Assembly (NCBI GenBank): GCA_937873245.1
Contig: CALMVY010000228.1
Location: forward strand, 1 to 10,630
Direction: 5' to 3'
Length of the DNA: 10,630 nt
From: an uncultured Arthrobacter sp.
Lineage (GTDB): Bacteria > Actinomycetota > Actinomycetes > Actinomycetales > Micrococcaceae
This document shows, piece by piece, positions 1 through 6,768 of the stretch (positions are counted from its first letter, which is position 1; each line of letters begins with the position of its first letter). A program made the position numbers and the translations under genes. The notes under the pieces are model-generated. The model searched no databases. It was not told the origin of the DNA and saw only the letters and a program-made list of their open reading frames with translations.

Positions 1-86
1 GACACAAGCAGTGCTCCGAACGGTATAGAGACGGCTTCGAGGTGCGCTTTCACCTGCATTTACCGGTGCAAAGGAAAGACAGATTT

Positions 87-110
87 CGTCATTCCTGCGG
101 GGGCATGACG
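87..110. repeat. Short imperfect inverted repeat (REP-like)
   Basis: CGTCAT at 87-92 is the reverse complement of ATGACG at 105-110, with a GC-rich centre between them. The layout resembles the 'GTCATTCC...GGAATGAC' class of dispersed palindromes common in proteobacterial intergenic DNA, but the arms are only 6 bp and the centre does not pair well. This may be a decayed copy. Confidence 0.35.
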
Positions 111-168
111 GAGGGATTGAAACACGGGCATTGTCCTCGACATTTTCTATCCATGGCTACGGAGTGTC

Positions 169-267
169 CCTTCCCCCTGCAAGGGGGAAGGACAGGATGG
201 GGGTGGGTTTAGCGTTCTGGCATATATGAACACCCCCATCCCCACCTTCCCCCTTGCAGGGGGAAGG
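169..267. repeat. Long inverted repeat, paired REP/BIME-like element
   Basis: Bases 169-191 are an exact reverse complement of 245-267 (23 bp). After a 3-base mismatch, 195-205 again pairs exactly with 231-241, giving arms of about 37 bp around a 25-base loop (206-230). Each 23-bp arm is itself close to a palindrome (CTTCCCCCTGCAAGGGGGAAG and its complement), so the whole is a palindrome of palindromes. Paired C-run/G-run repeats of this kind are known as dispersed intergenic elements in several proteobacteria. It carries no coding sequence and lies just past the end of the BMP gene, where it could also act as a transcription block or protect the mRNA 3' end. Confidence 0.75.
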
Positions 268-276
268 AGTTAGGTT

Positions 277-308
277 AAAAGAGCCTGAGCATGAACTTTT
301 TTTCAGGC
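277..308 (-). terminator. Candidate terminator after the BMP gene
   Basis: On the minus strand, 7 bases past the BMP stop codon, GCCTGA (308-303) can pair with TCAGGC (288-283) across a 14-base loop. TCTTTT (282-277) follows. The stem is only 6 bp and the loop long, so it would be a weak intrinsic terminator; the strong hairpin at 169-267 lies directly behind it. Confidence 0.4.
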
Positions 309-314
309 ACCAAC

Positions 315-1424
315 TCAGCTCTTGGCCGCGCCGATCACACCCTCCACCAGCCAGTCCATGCTCTCCAACCAGATGTCGGACTGCGTATACTCCTTGTCAG
401 CCGGGATCATGAGGCGTCCGCCGTTGTCTTTGATGGGTCCCTTATACACCACCAGCGAGCCCTTCATAAACTCGGCACGCACTGTGTCGGCATGTTTACG
501 CGCCTCCATCGTCACCGCTTGGCCATACGGGGAACTCTTCACTATCCCTTCCTTAAAGCCGCCCCGCACCAGATTAGGTGGCGTGACCCCTTTGTTGATC
601 ATCTCGGCATAATCCTGATAGACCTTGGCCCAGTTCCACTGAGCGCCGGTAAGAAAGCCCTTGGGCGCCAGTACCGACTGGTCCGTGTGGTAGCCGCAGG
701 AATAGGCGCCACGCTTCTCCGCGGTCTCGATCACCACCTTGGGGCTGTCCACATGGCAGGTGAGCACATCCACCCCCTGATCTATGAGGGTGCTGGCCGC
801 CTCCGCCTCCTTCACCGGCAGAGACCAGCCACCCGTGAAAACCACGGTGGTGGTAATTTTGGGATTGACGCTGCGCGCCGCCAGGGTGAAGCTGTTGATA
901 TTGCGCAACACTTGGGGAATGGGCATGGCGGCGATGAACCCCAATTTACCGGTCTTGCTCATATGGCCGGCGACGATGCCGGAAACATACACCGGCTCGT
1001 CAATGTAGCCGAAGTAACTGCCCACATTCTTGGGATGCTTGCTGCCGTCCCACAACCCGCCGCAATGCAGAAACATCGTCTTGGGGTATTTAGTCGCAAG
1101 CTTGACAATATGAGGAAAGTAACCGAACGAGGTCGGAAACAACACCTGTGCTCCATCAAGATTGATCATGCTTTCCATGGTTTTGACGACTTCGATGGTC
1201 TCGGGCACGTTCTCCTCGTCGAAGGCCTTCACCCAGCCTTGTTTGGCAACGGCCGATTTACCTTCGAAATGCGCCTGGTTGTAGCCGTAGTCGTCGCGCG
1301 GCCCGACATAGATGAACCCCATCTTGACTTTGTCGTCCGCGAACACGCGCGTGACGCCCAACCCACCGAATGCGGCCAATGCGCCGCTGCCTGCGATACC
1401 CTTGAGCAATGTTCTACGCTTCAT
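315..1424 (-). CDS. BMP-family ABC transporter substrate-binding protein, Tat-exported
   Basis: This is a periplasmic binding protein of the BMP/Med family (basic membrane protein type, Pfam Bmp), whose known members bind nucleosides or purine-like compounds and deliver them to an ABC importer. The N-terminus carries a twin-arginine signal (KRRTLLKG at residues 2-9, then a hydrophobic stretch and a likely cut after VFA near residue 29). The mature protein opens with a beta strand typical of the family (KMGFIYVGPRDDYGYN, 34-49). At 369 residues it has the usual length. The ATG is preceded by a purine-rich ribosome site (GGAGAGAGG). It lies 27 bases after the Tsx-like gene on the same strand, so the two are very likely one transcript. 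No permease or ATPase gene follows: the next DNA is repeats, so its transporter must be encoded elsewhere or it works with another partner. The nucleoside ligand is inferred from family and neighbour. Confidence 0.88.
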   Translation of the reverse strand: MKRRTLLKGIAGSGALAAFGGLGVTRVFADDKVKMGFIYVGPRDDYGYNQAHFEGKSAVAKQGWVKAFDEENVPETIEVVKTMESMINLDGAQVLFPTSFGYFPHIVKLATKYPKTMFLHCGGLWDGSKHPKNVGSYFGYIDEPVYVSGIVAGHMSKTGKLGFIAAMPIPQVLRNINSFTLAARSVNPKITTTVVFTGGWSLPVKEAEAASTLIDQGVDVLTCHVDSPKVVIETAEKRGAYSCGYHTDQSVLAPKGFLTGAQWNWAKVYQDYAEMINKGVTPPNLVRGGFKEGIVKSSPYGQAVTMEARKHADTVRAEFMKGSLVVYKGPIKDNGGRLMIPADKEYTQSDIWLESMDWLVEGVIGAAKS

Positions 1425-1451
1425 GCCTCTCTCCCGCTGATTGTTTTGTGA

Positions 1452-2225
1452 TTACGAGATCCACTTCACCATAGCTTGCGGCACGTTTTCGTCAACGCCG
1501 TCGATGCCGAATTTATTGCGCCATATTTGGTATTCGATCCCGGCTTGCAAGGTACCGGGCGCGCCCCAGAATTTACCTACGTCAACCAGCAGGCGCGGGG
1601 CGGTGATGATGTTGTCTTCACTGGGCGAGAGGCCCCAGGCGTAATCGAAAAATCCTTCGAACACCATCGACGCGGGGCCGGCATTGAATGGCGCCAGCCA
1701 CACCAGCGTCAACTGGTTACCCAGATCGGTACCCGCACCGATCTCATTGCGGATGTAATAGTTGATTTGAAATACCGGCAGAATGTTCAGGTCGACCGCG
1801 ATCCCGTAGAGATTATTGTGAAACCCATTACCTGCTTCGAGCGTGGTCGTGATCAGCACATCTTTAACGATACCGAACGACATTTTTTTTCCAGTCAGCG
1901 CGCTCAGACTGAAGCGGGGCGAGATTTCACCATAGAAACCCGTTTGGGTATTGGTGCCGGTGCGATTCGGGTTGTCGATGTCGACGAAGAAAAAATTGTC
2001 GCCGTACTTCCAGGCATTCACATGTTCAAGCGTGACGATGGAGCGGGTCTTGTCACCCAGCTCGTAGTTGCTGCCCATCAAATATTGAATGTTGGTGGTG
2101 CTGAACGTCGCAGCGCCCGCATGCGCGGTATTGGCTGCCACTAGGCACGTGAGCGCAGCGCATGCTCTGACGATCACTTGTATAATATGGATGCGTTGTG
2201 TTGCTGTAACTTTACTGTACGGCAT
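1452..2225 (-). CDS. Tsx/OmpK-like outer-membrane nucleoside channel
   Basis: This 257-residue protein resembles the Tsx/OmpK family of 12-stranded outer-membrane barrels, which let nucleosides diffuse into the periplasm. A signal peptide is visible (hydrophobic residues about 16-34, AHA cut site before GAATFSTT). After it come alternating aromatic/hydrophobic strands, including the family-like patch EISPRFSLSALTGKKMSFG at about residues 100-118, which aligns in my memory with 'EIEPRFSIDKLT...LSFGP' of E. coli Tsx. The C-terminus ends in a short beta-like segment (AMVKWIS) without the classical terminal Phe. GGGAGA about 8 bases before the ATG is a good ribosome site. It is the first gene of an operon with the BMP-family protein, giving a matched outer-membrane/periplasm pair. 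A candidate operator lies 30 bases upstream. It is less conserved than the other genes, so another small barrel family (DUF5020-like) is possible. Confidence 0.75.
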   Translation of the reverse strand: MPYSKVTATQRIHIIQVIVRACAALTCLVAANTAHAGAATFSTTNIQYLMGSNYELGDKTRSIVTLEHVNAWKYGDNFFFVDIDNPNRTGTNTQTGFYGEISPRFSLSALTGKKMSFGIVKDVLITTTLEAGNGFHNNLYGIAVDLNILPVFQINYYIRNEIGAGTDLGNQLTLVWLAPFNAGPASMVFEGFFDYAWGLSPSEDNIITAPRLLVDVGKFWGAPGTLQAGIEYQIWRNKFGIDGVDENVPQAMVKWIS

Positions 2226-2254
2226 GTTTCATCTCCCGGCGTTGTTGTGAAAAT

Positions 2255-2266
2255 GTTGTATACAAC
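2255..2266. promoter_or_regulatory. Candidate GntR/FCD operator palindrome
   Basis: GTTGTATACAAC is a perfect 12-bp palindrome centred between 2260 and 2261. Its core TTGTATACAA matches the type of site reported for several FCD-subfamily GntR regulators, and such a regulator is encoded divergently just downstream. It sits 30 bases before the start codon of the Tsx-like gene. Read on the minus strand, its centre TATACA could be a -10 element with CTGGCA as a weak -35 at 17-base spacing, so binding would block transcription of the uptake operon. The promoter reading is weak (4 of 6 matches in each box); the palindrome itself is certain. Confidence 0.7.
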
Positions 2267-2489
2267 GTTGCATTGCACATGCCAGGGTTAAGCGCAGGTT
2301 AGAATACGAGCGTACACGACTGTTTTATGGATGTTTTACGAGCGTTATCGTACAGACATCGCAGCGCCAGTCTGAGTTAAAGGTTTTGTCATAGCCCGAA
2401 AAACGCACGCACATAGTGCAGAGCGCCACAATTTTGGGCACGCCACTGTCGAGCCATTCAGAAATGCAACCGGTTTGGAGCCGGGAATC

Positions 2490-3254
2490 ATGACGACAAA
2501 AAAACAGCGGACATCCCCACGCGCGAATCGCAGCGCACTTACACCGGCGCAGCCAGCCGCGGCTACAGTGCCTGGAAAATCATCCACCCTCGGCGTGTAT
2601 GAGCGTCTGCGGCGCGCGATTATGGATTTCGAGCTGGCGCCGGGTGCGCGCGTTACCGAAACCGAACTTGCGGATGCTTTTGGCATCAGCCGTACGCCGG
2701 TGCGCGAGGCACTGCACCGGCTGGAGACCGAAGGGTTGATCTCGATCCGCCCGAAACAAGGCTGCTTCGTGCGCGGTGTTGACATTCATCAGATCAGCAA
2801 TTACTACGATGTCCGGATCGCGCTGGAAGTCATGGCGGTCGAACTCGCTTGTAAAAACATGCCGGACGAAGTGATCGCCCGGATGCTGGAGACCTGGGAT
2901 CCGGCAACGCGTCCCAAACGCTTTAAAAATTCGGATGAAATCAAAGTACTCGAAGAGGTATTTTACATGATGATTGCCGAATACAGCGGTAATCCGGTTC
3001 TGGCCGGCTACCTCAAGGATGTCAACGACAATATTCGCAGCGTGCGCCGGCTGGGCTTCCCCGATGCCAAGAGCATTGTTGAAACCTACGAAGAGCACTA
3101 CCGCATCTGCGAGCTGCTGAAGAAGCGCGATGCGCGCGCGGCGCGTGAGGAAATGATCCGGCACATCCGTAAGAGCCAAGGCATTGCGCGTTCCGTCACG
3201 CTCAACCAATTGCAGCAACAATATCACCGCTCAGGCGCGCTTCGCTTCAGCTAA
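2490..3254 (+). CDS. GntR-family transcriptional regulator, FCD subfamily
   Basis: This is a DNA-binding repressor or activator of the FadR-type (FCD) branch of GntR. Residues about 35-95 form the winged helix-turn-helix, with the family signature VTETELADAFGISRTPVREA (55-74) and a wing ending in GCFVRGVD. Residues about 105-230 form the all-helical FCD ligand domain. I chose the ATG at 2490 over an upstream in-frame TTG at 2475 because GGAG (2477-2480) is well placed for the ATG. A basic, Ala/Pro-rich tail of about 30 residues precedes the DNA-binding domain. FCD domains usually bind a metal through an Asp and three His; here the first pair, normally D..FH, reads E155..FY159, while H203 and H225 remain, so metal binding may be altered. 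It is divergent from the Tsx/BMP operon, with a likely operator between them, so it probably controls that operon; its effector is unknown. Confidence 0.93.
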   Translation: MTTKKQRTSPRANRSALTPAQPAAATVPGKSSTLGVYERLRRAIMDFELAPGARVTETELADAFGISRTPVREALHRLETEGLISIRPKQGCFVRGVDIHQISNYYDVRIALEVMAVELACKNMPDEVIARMLETWDPATRPKRFKNSDEIKVLEEVFYMMIAEYSGNPVLAGYLKDVNDNIRSVRRLGFPDAKSIVETYEEHYRICELLKKRDARAAREEMIRHIRKSQGIARSVTLNQLQQQYHRSGALRFS

Positions 3255-3418
3255 CCACGTCCTGGACCGCATACCTCATACCCAGAGCGCGCTTCCATGA
3301 ATAAAAACTCTTCGGCGCAACGGGAAATATGGTAAAAAAAGCCACGCTTTCGGGTTGGCGCACAATCTGTATCAACGCATGACCCTACAATTTCATTCTC
3401 GCTTGGAAACTTCCCTCA
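3255..3418. other. Short intergenic spacer
   Basis: This 164-base spacer separates the GntR gene from the Anbu-type gene. I see no clear terminator hairpin or strong promoter. Its base composition matches the left part of the window. An A-run at 3334-3340 has no adjacent stem. Confidence 0.4.
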
Positions 3419-3907
3419 ATGACCTACTGTGTCGCCATTAACATAAACGAAGGCTTGGTGTTTGCCTCCGACTCACGCACCAACGCGGGTGTGGATCACG
3501 TAAGCGTGTATTCCAAAATGCACAACTTCACGTGGCCGGGTAACCGCGTGTTCGTGTTGCTGTCGGCGGGCAACCTTGCGACCACACAATCGGTCGTGAA
3601 GCGCTTGAAGACCGATGGGCAGAATGGCGAAGCCAATTTTCTCAGTATGCCGAGCATGACGGCGGCGCACAGCCACACCGTGACGGCGACCGGACGCGCA
3701 GATCCTGCCCGGTGTTTTGTGCCTGCTGAGCGGGAGCGTGTGCTCCCCGGCGAATTGTTCCGGCTGTCTGTGCCGCTGTTGTGCACTGTTCGCAATGGAT
3801 CCCCCAACCATCGGCGTTACGGCCGCCGTCAAGGCAGCCGCGTTTGGCCCAGCATAGCGCCGTCGCTTCCCGGCACAGGCCCAGCGGCGAGTGTCACGCC
3901 GGATTGA
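3419..3907 (+). CDS. Anbu-type proteasome-like Ntn hydrolase, truncated and fused to foreign sequence
   Basis: The first 80 or so residues match the Anbu family (predicted proteasome-type protease, COG3484): Thr2 as the expected nucleophile after Met removal, then ASDSRTNAGVD (16-26) holding the Asp at proteasome position 17, a Lys at residue 33, and VLLSAGNLATTQSVVKRL (46-63). Family members are about 240-250 residues long and form ring or helical assemblies of self-compartmentalised peptidases. After NFLSMPSM (73-80) the similarity stops. The remaining roughly 80 residues of the open frame (HSHTVTATGR... to VTPD) look like random translation of GC-rich DNA, and the frame ends at 3907 by chance, overlapping the end of the opposite methyltransferase gene. 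The native gene therefore ends at the joint near 3660-3680, and the product as written is unlikely to fold or work. Anbu genes usually sit with transglutaminase-like, alpha-E and ATP-grasp genes; none is present here because the locus is cut. Confidence 0.85.
   Translation: MTYCVAININEGLVFASDSRTNAGVDHVSVYSKMHNFTWPGNRVFVLLSAGNLATTQSVVKRLKTDGQNGEANFLSMPSMTAAHSHTVTATGRADPARCFVPAERERVLPGELFRLSVPLLCTVRNGSPNHRRYGRRQGSRVWPSIAPSLPGTGPAASVTPD
3658..3683. other. Left joint between proteobacterial and actinobacterial DNA
   Basis: Anbu similarity ends at about base 3658. From there the DNA is GC-rich and leads into actinobacterium-like genes. The exact base cannot be fixed by eye because the first 230 bases on the new side are non-coding. 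I see no insertion-sequence end, inverted repeat, tRNA end or direct repeat at the joint. Confidence 0.65.
3684..3893. other. Non-coding stretch past the left joint
   Basis: Between the joint and the stop codon of the methyltransferase gene there is no recognisable gene. One plus-strand frame is open from 3684 to a TAG at 3855-3857 and would give a Cys-rich peptide of about 57 residues with no good start or ribosome site. I treat it as chance. The stretch probably is the 3' flank of the methyltransferase gene in its original genome. Confidence 0.4.
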
Positions 3908-4715
3908 TTCCGATATACAGCAAATGCCCGGCGGTGCCGAGAAGACTCGGCTCGGCCGCGGTGGACTTCAGGACGCGCAGCGTCTCCTCGTAGGCCGCGG
4001 GATTTTCGAGCCGGAGGCTGTCGATCTGGCTCTCCAGGCCGGTCGCAAACCCGTGGGTGGACGCCAGCACCACGGTCGTCAGCCCGGCCTCTTCGAACAC
4101 GGCTGCAGCGTTGGAAGGGTCGACGCCGTGGCCTTCCGTGAATCTGCCGGGGATCTCGTTGCGGAAGATGCCGTGGCGGATCACTTCCGCCATGAAGGCG
4201 GCGTCGCCCATCCGGTGTCGTTCGTCCGCAATCGCTAGCGTCCGCCGCAGAAAGGCGTACTTGGACATGAGGGCGATCGCCACCGGGCCACCCGGAACGG
4301 TGACCCTCATGACCTCACTGAGCGCCCGGCGCCGGTCAGCCTCATCCGTCAGATGGTAGAAAGGCCCGAGCGCGAGGGTGGCGTCGAAGGATCCGGCCGG
4401 CCAGCGGCTGAGGTCCCGGACATCGGCCTCGACGATTTCTGAAGTCACGCCGGGTCCCAGTTGCTGGCGGGCCAGCTCCAGCAGATTGGGTGACAGGTCG
4501 GCCAGGGTCACGTCGTAGCCCGAGTGCCGAAGCCACTGGCTGTAGCGGCCCGGTCCGCCACCGATGTCGAGGACATGGCCGCCGCCCGGCAATGCCTCTT
4601 CAAGCAGGGACTTGGTGAGCTCGAATTCAAGGCGCCCTTCACCGGTTTCCAGCCGCTCCCATTCGCGGCGGTGGAAGCTCGCGTAGTAGTTCTTTGCCCC
4701 GGCAATGTCAGTCAT
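3894..4715 (-). CDS. Class I SAM-dependent methyltransferase
   Basis: A 273-residue soluble enzyme with the Rossmann-fold methyltransferase core. Motif I is VLDIGGGPGRYS (48-59), the acidic residue that contacts the ribose of S-adenosylmethionine is in LADLS (D73 region), the next strand gives EADVRDLSRW (96-105), and FDATLALGPFYHL (110-122) is the post-II/catalytic-side strand as in UbiE/ubiquinone-menaquinone and small-molecule methyltransferases. The substrate cannot be told from sequence. The C-terminal third (helices, then GTAGHLLYIGINPA) is typical of small-molecule O- or N-methyltransferases in actinobacteria. The ATG at 4715 has only a weak ribosome site (AAGATAGG). The gene is divergent from the acetyltransferase, with about 100 bases between, which must hold both promoters. 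Confidence 0.9.
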   Translation of the reverse strand: MTDIAGAKNYYASFHRREWERLETGEGRLEFELTKSLLEEALPGGGHVLDIGGGPGRYSQWLRHSGYDVTLADLSPNLLELARQQLGPGVTSEIVEADVRDLSRWPAGSFDATLALGPFYHLTDEADRRRALSEVMRVTVPGGPVAIALMSKYAFLRRTLAIADERHRMGDAAFMAEVIRHGIFRNEIPGRFTEGHGVDPSNAAAVFEEAGLTTVVLASTHGFATGLESQIDSLRLENPAAYEETLRVLKSTAAEPSLLGTAGHLLYIGINPA

Positions 4716-4816
4716 CGGCCTATCTTGGCACAGAGACTGCGTGGGGCTTCGTCGGAAAGTACCGTGACCGGTAGATTGGATGAGCGATTACAGAATGTGT
4801 GGAGGAGCCGTTCACG

Positions 4817-5323
4817 ATGATCAGGATTGAACGCGACAGCCCTGGCCGCGGGGCCGTCCAGCAGCTCCTGACCGAGCACCTCGCGGACATGTTTGCCACC
4901 TCTCCCGCCGAAAGCGTGCATGCCCTCGACCCGGCGGCTCTCTCGGGAGCCGACATCGCCTTCTGGACCGCGTGCGAGGACTCCGAGGTTCTGGGCTGCG
5001 GGGCGCTGAAACTGCTCGAGCCCGGTGAGACCGGGATCAAACAGGGTGAAATCAAGTCCATGCGCACTGCCGCCCACGCACGGGGCCGCGGCATCGGCGC
5101 CCTTCTGCTGACCCACATCCTGACCGAGGCCCGGCGGGCCGGCTATGACCGTCTGTACCTCGAGACCGGAAGCCAGGACTTCTTCGCACCGGCGCGGCGG
5201 CTGTACCGGCGGCACGGGTTCGACTTTTGCCCGCCCTTTGCCAGCTATGGAGACGACCCGCACAGCTGCTTCATGACCCTGGCCCTGGACTTGGGCCCGG
5301 ACTTGGACCCGATCCGTCTGTAG
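4817..5323 (+). CDS. GNAT-family N-acetyltransferase, YsnE-like
   Basis: A 168-residue single-domain GNAT enzyme that would transfer an acetyl group from acetyl-CoA to an amine. The acetyl-CoA pyrophosphate loop is RGRGIG (89-94), preceded by the beta strand GEIKSMRT (77-84); the late motif RLYLETGS (112-119) and the C-terminal RRLYRRHGFDFCPPFASYGDDP (127-148) complete the fold. These stretches and SPAESVHALD (29-38) recall Bacillus YsnE, a protein linked to indole-acetic acid production, though the substrate there is not firmly established, so I give no symbol. I chose the ATG at 4817 instead of the upstream in-frame GTG at 4799 because GGAGGAG (4801-4807) is a strong ribosome site for the ATG. 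It converges on the hydrolase gene with only 24 bases between stop codons. Confidence 0.88.
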   Translation: MIRIERDSPGRGAVQQLLTEHLADMFATSPAESVHALDPAALSGADIAFWTACEDSEVLGCGALKLLEPGETGIKQGEIKSMRTAAHARGRGIGALLLTHILTEARRAGYDRLYLETGSQDFFAPARRLYRRHGFDFCPPFASYGDDPHSCFMTLALDLGPDLDPIRL

Positions 5324-5347
5324 GCCCCACTCCCTGCATGCCGAGTC

Positions 5348-6184
5348 TCAGCCGCGGCCGGCGTACTCCAGCACGTCACGGGCGATGCGTCCGCTCGAGG
5401 CGGCCCTGAGATGGCCCTTCCCCTCGTACCAGACGAGGGTGCAGTCCGGAATCAGCGCGGCCGTTTCCTGGGCGACGTCGCGCGGGAAGAATTGGTCGGA
5501 GCCGCCGCAGATCAGCAGCACGGGCCGCCGGATGAGCGGGAGCACTGCCCGGGAATTGAAGGTCATTTCTCCCTGCACCTCGGTGAGCACATCCTGGGAG
5601 GGGAAATGTGATCCGCTGAGAAGCCGGCGGCTGATGAGGGGCCCGATGAGCCTCCGCAGCCACATCATCCTCCGGCCCGGCAGCAGATACTCGGCGAAGA
5701 CCCTCCCGGCGCCGTTCGTGTCACCGCCTGTCAGTGCCGTGGCCATCCGGGAATCAACGTCCTTGCCCCAGTCGCTCAACTCCGCGGCCGTGACCACCAT
5801 GGCGATGTGGCCGAAGGAGTCCGGATGCCGCGCGGCCAGATACTGGCCGACCATCCCTCCAAACGACTCCGCCACAACGAGGTCGACCCGCCCGCCGAAC
5901 TCCTCGGCTATCAGGCGCGCGTAGTCGTCCGCCATGTCGGCGATGGTGTGTTCCGGCGGCATTCCCCGGCGCCGGGTGACAACCCAGACGGCGTATCCGG
6001 CGCGGAGAAATGGATCGAACTGCCGCCGGAATATTCGTCGGAACATCCCCTTGGGAACCGTGCTGCCGGGCCCGCCCTGGATGAACAGGAGTGTTTTCGT
6101 GCCGTTGCCCCAGCTCAGGTACTCCATGCCGTTCGGAAACGTCCCGTTCCGGGGTTCCCGGTCCGCCGTCGATACTTTAGCCAC
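5348..6184 (-). CDS. Alpha/beta hydrolase with AESFG nucleophile elbow
   Basis: A 278-residue alpha/beta-hydrolase fold protein. Visible landmarks are the oxyanion-hole loop IQGGPGS (35-41), the nucleophile elbow VVAESFGGMVG (103-113, Ser107), the acid Asp in CGGSDQFFP (Asp230) and the His in GKGHLR (His258). The elbow has Ala where most families have the first Gly of G-x-S-x-G, a tolerated variant. Esterase, lipase or C-C hydrolase activity are all possible. I chose the GTG at 6184 because a perfect AGGAGG lies 5 bases before it. An in-frame ATG at 6262 would add 26 residues of low-complexity sequence and overlap the kinase stop by one base (TGATG); that start would be coupled to the kinase but has no ribosome site of its own. 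Either way it is the last gene of the minus-strand run that begins with the CapA-like gene. Confidence 0.87.
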   Translation of the reverse strand: MAKVSTADREPRNGTFPNGMEYLSWGNGTKTLLFIQGGPGSTVPKGMFRRIFRRQFDPFLRAGYAVWVVTRRRGMPPEHTIADMADDYARLIAEEFGGRVDLVVAESFGGMVGQYLAARHPDSFGHIAMVVTAAELSDWGKDVDSRMATALTGGDTNGAGRVFAEYLLPGRRMMWLRRLIGPLISRRLLSGSHFPSQDVLTEVQGEMTFNSRAVLPLIRRPVLLICGGSDQFFPRDVAQETAALIPDCTLVWYEGKGHLRAASSGRIARDVLEYAGRG

Positions 6185-6189
6185 GAAGG

Positions 6190-6195
6190 CCTCCT
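6190..6195 (-). promoter_or_regulatory. Ribosome binding site that decides the hydrolase start
   Basis: Read on the minus strand this is AGGAGG, the full anti-16S consensus, 5 bases before the GTG at 6184-6182. It favours the GTG over the ATG at 6262. Confidence 0.7.
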
Positions 6196-6261
6196 GTCCA
6201 GGTCTGACAGGGCTGGATTGCTGCGCCCCCGCGTCACCATCACGGTATGCGCCGGCCGGCA

Positions 6262-6765
6262 TCAGGGCAAGATCCGCAGGCCCTCCGACGGTTCCGGCTC
6301 CTCGAAGATTCCGGCCAGGTGCCGGACGTCTGCCTCCTCGATCCGGTGCGAGCCCGCCTCATTCCGCGCGGCGCGGACGGCCGCCCGTTCGATGGATGTC
6401 TCCAGCGGTGTCCGCACATAGTGAACGACGACGGCGGCGCCGGCCGCCTCTGCCCTGCCGGCCCAGACAGCACGCCTCTCCCGGCTCCACTGGTTCCAGT
6501 CAAGAACGACGTCGGTCCCGCCCTGCAGGGCCCGACCGGCGGCGTCCCAGATCAGCAACTTGCACGTTTCCGCGAGATCCCCGTAGTTCACGGAGGCAAA
6601 GTGAAGGTCAGGGTAGAGCCGCAGCATCCACTCGTCCAGGCTGAACCGCACGGCCGGCAGCCCGGCTTCGAGCTGCCTCGCCAACGTCGTCTTGCCGGCG
6701 CCCGGGAGGCCGCACAGCAGGTGGACGGTCGGGAGCCCGGGCGCCGCCCGCCGTCGTTCGTCCAA
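6262..6765 (-). CDS. Small P-loop kinase / AAA-type ATPase (zeta-toxin/PNK-like)
   Basis: A 167-residue single-domain P-loop protein. The Walker A motif is GLPGAGKTT (19-27), following the strand VHLLC; SLDEW (42-46) places an Asp where small kinases bind substrate or magnesium; DVVLDWNQWSRERR (85-98) is the second core strand and helix; the Arg-rich helix IERAAVRAARN (125-135) looks like a lid. The pattern matches stand-alone AAA_33-type kinases related to polynucleotide kinase, zeta toxin and chloramphenicol phosphotransferase. There is no antitoxin gene beside it, so a toxin role is not supported. It starts at a TTG 3 bases past the stop of the CapA-like gene, with AAGGAA inside that gene's end as the ribosome site, so it is translationally tied to it. 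Substrate unknown. Confidence 0.83.
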   Translation of the reverse strand: MDERRRAAPGLPTVHLLCGLPGAGKTTLARQLEAGLPAVRFSLDEWMLRLYPDLHFASVNYGDLAETCKLLIWDAAGRALQGGTDVVLDWNQWSRERRAVWAGRAEAAGAAVVVHYVRTPLETSIERAAVRAARNEAGSHRIEEADVRHLAGIFEEPEPSEGLRILP

Positions 6766-6768
6766 GTC

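Larger units (their letters stand above)
1..314. other. Gene-free stretch with palindromic repeats
   Basis: I see no convincing coding sequence here. One plus-strand frame is open only from base 2 to a TAG at 26-28; it could be the last few codons of a gene that lies off the window, but it is too short to identify. The rest holds a small inverted repeat (87-110), a long paired repeat (169-267) and a weak terminator-like hairpin (277-308). All three look like dispersed non-coding repeat or transcription-end material downstream of the minus-strand BMP gene. Confidence 0.6.

Noticed and set aside
291..1451. A 386-codon plus-strand open frame
   Set aside because: It is antisense to the BMP-family gene, which has a signal peptide, ribosome site and family motifs; the antisense product shows none.
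3684..3857. Cys-rich short open frame just past the left joint
   Set aside because: It has no good start codon or ribosome site, follows an upstream stop directly, and lies in the presumed non-coding flank. The many Cys codons look like chance in TGC/TGT-rich sequence.
6262..6765. Toxin of a toxin-antitoxin pair (zeta-like kinase)
   Set aside because: No small antitoxin gene is next to it; the neighbours are a lipoprotein and a hydrolase. The Walker A and lid features are shared by many housekeeping small kinases.
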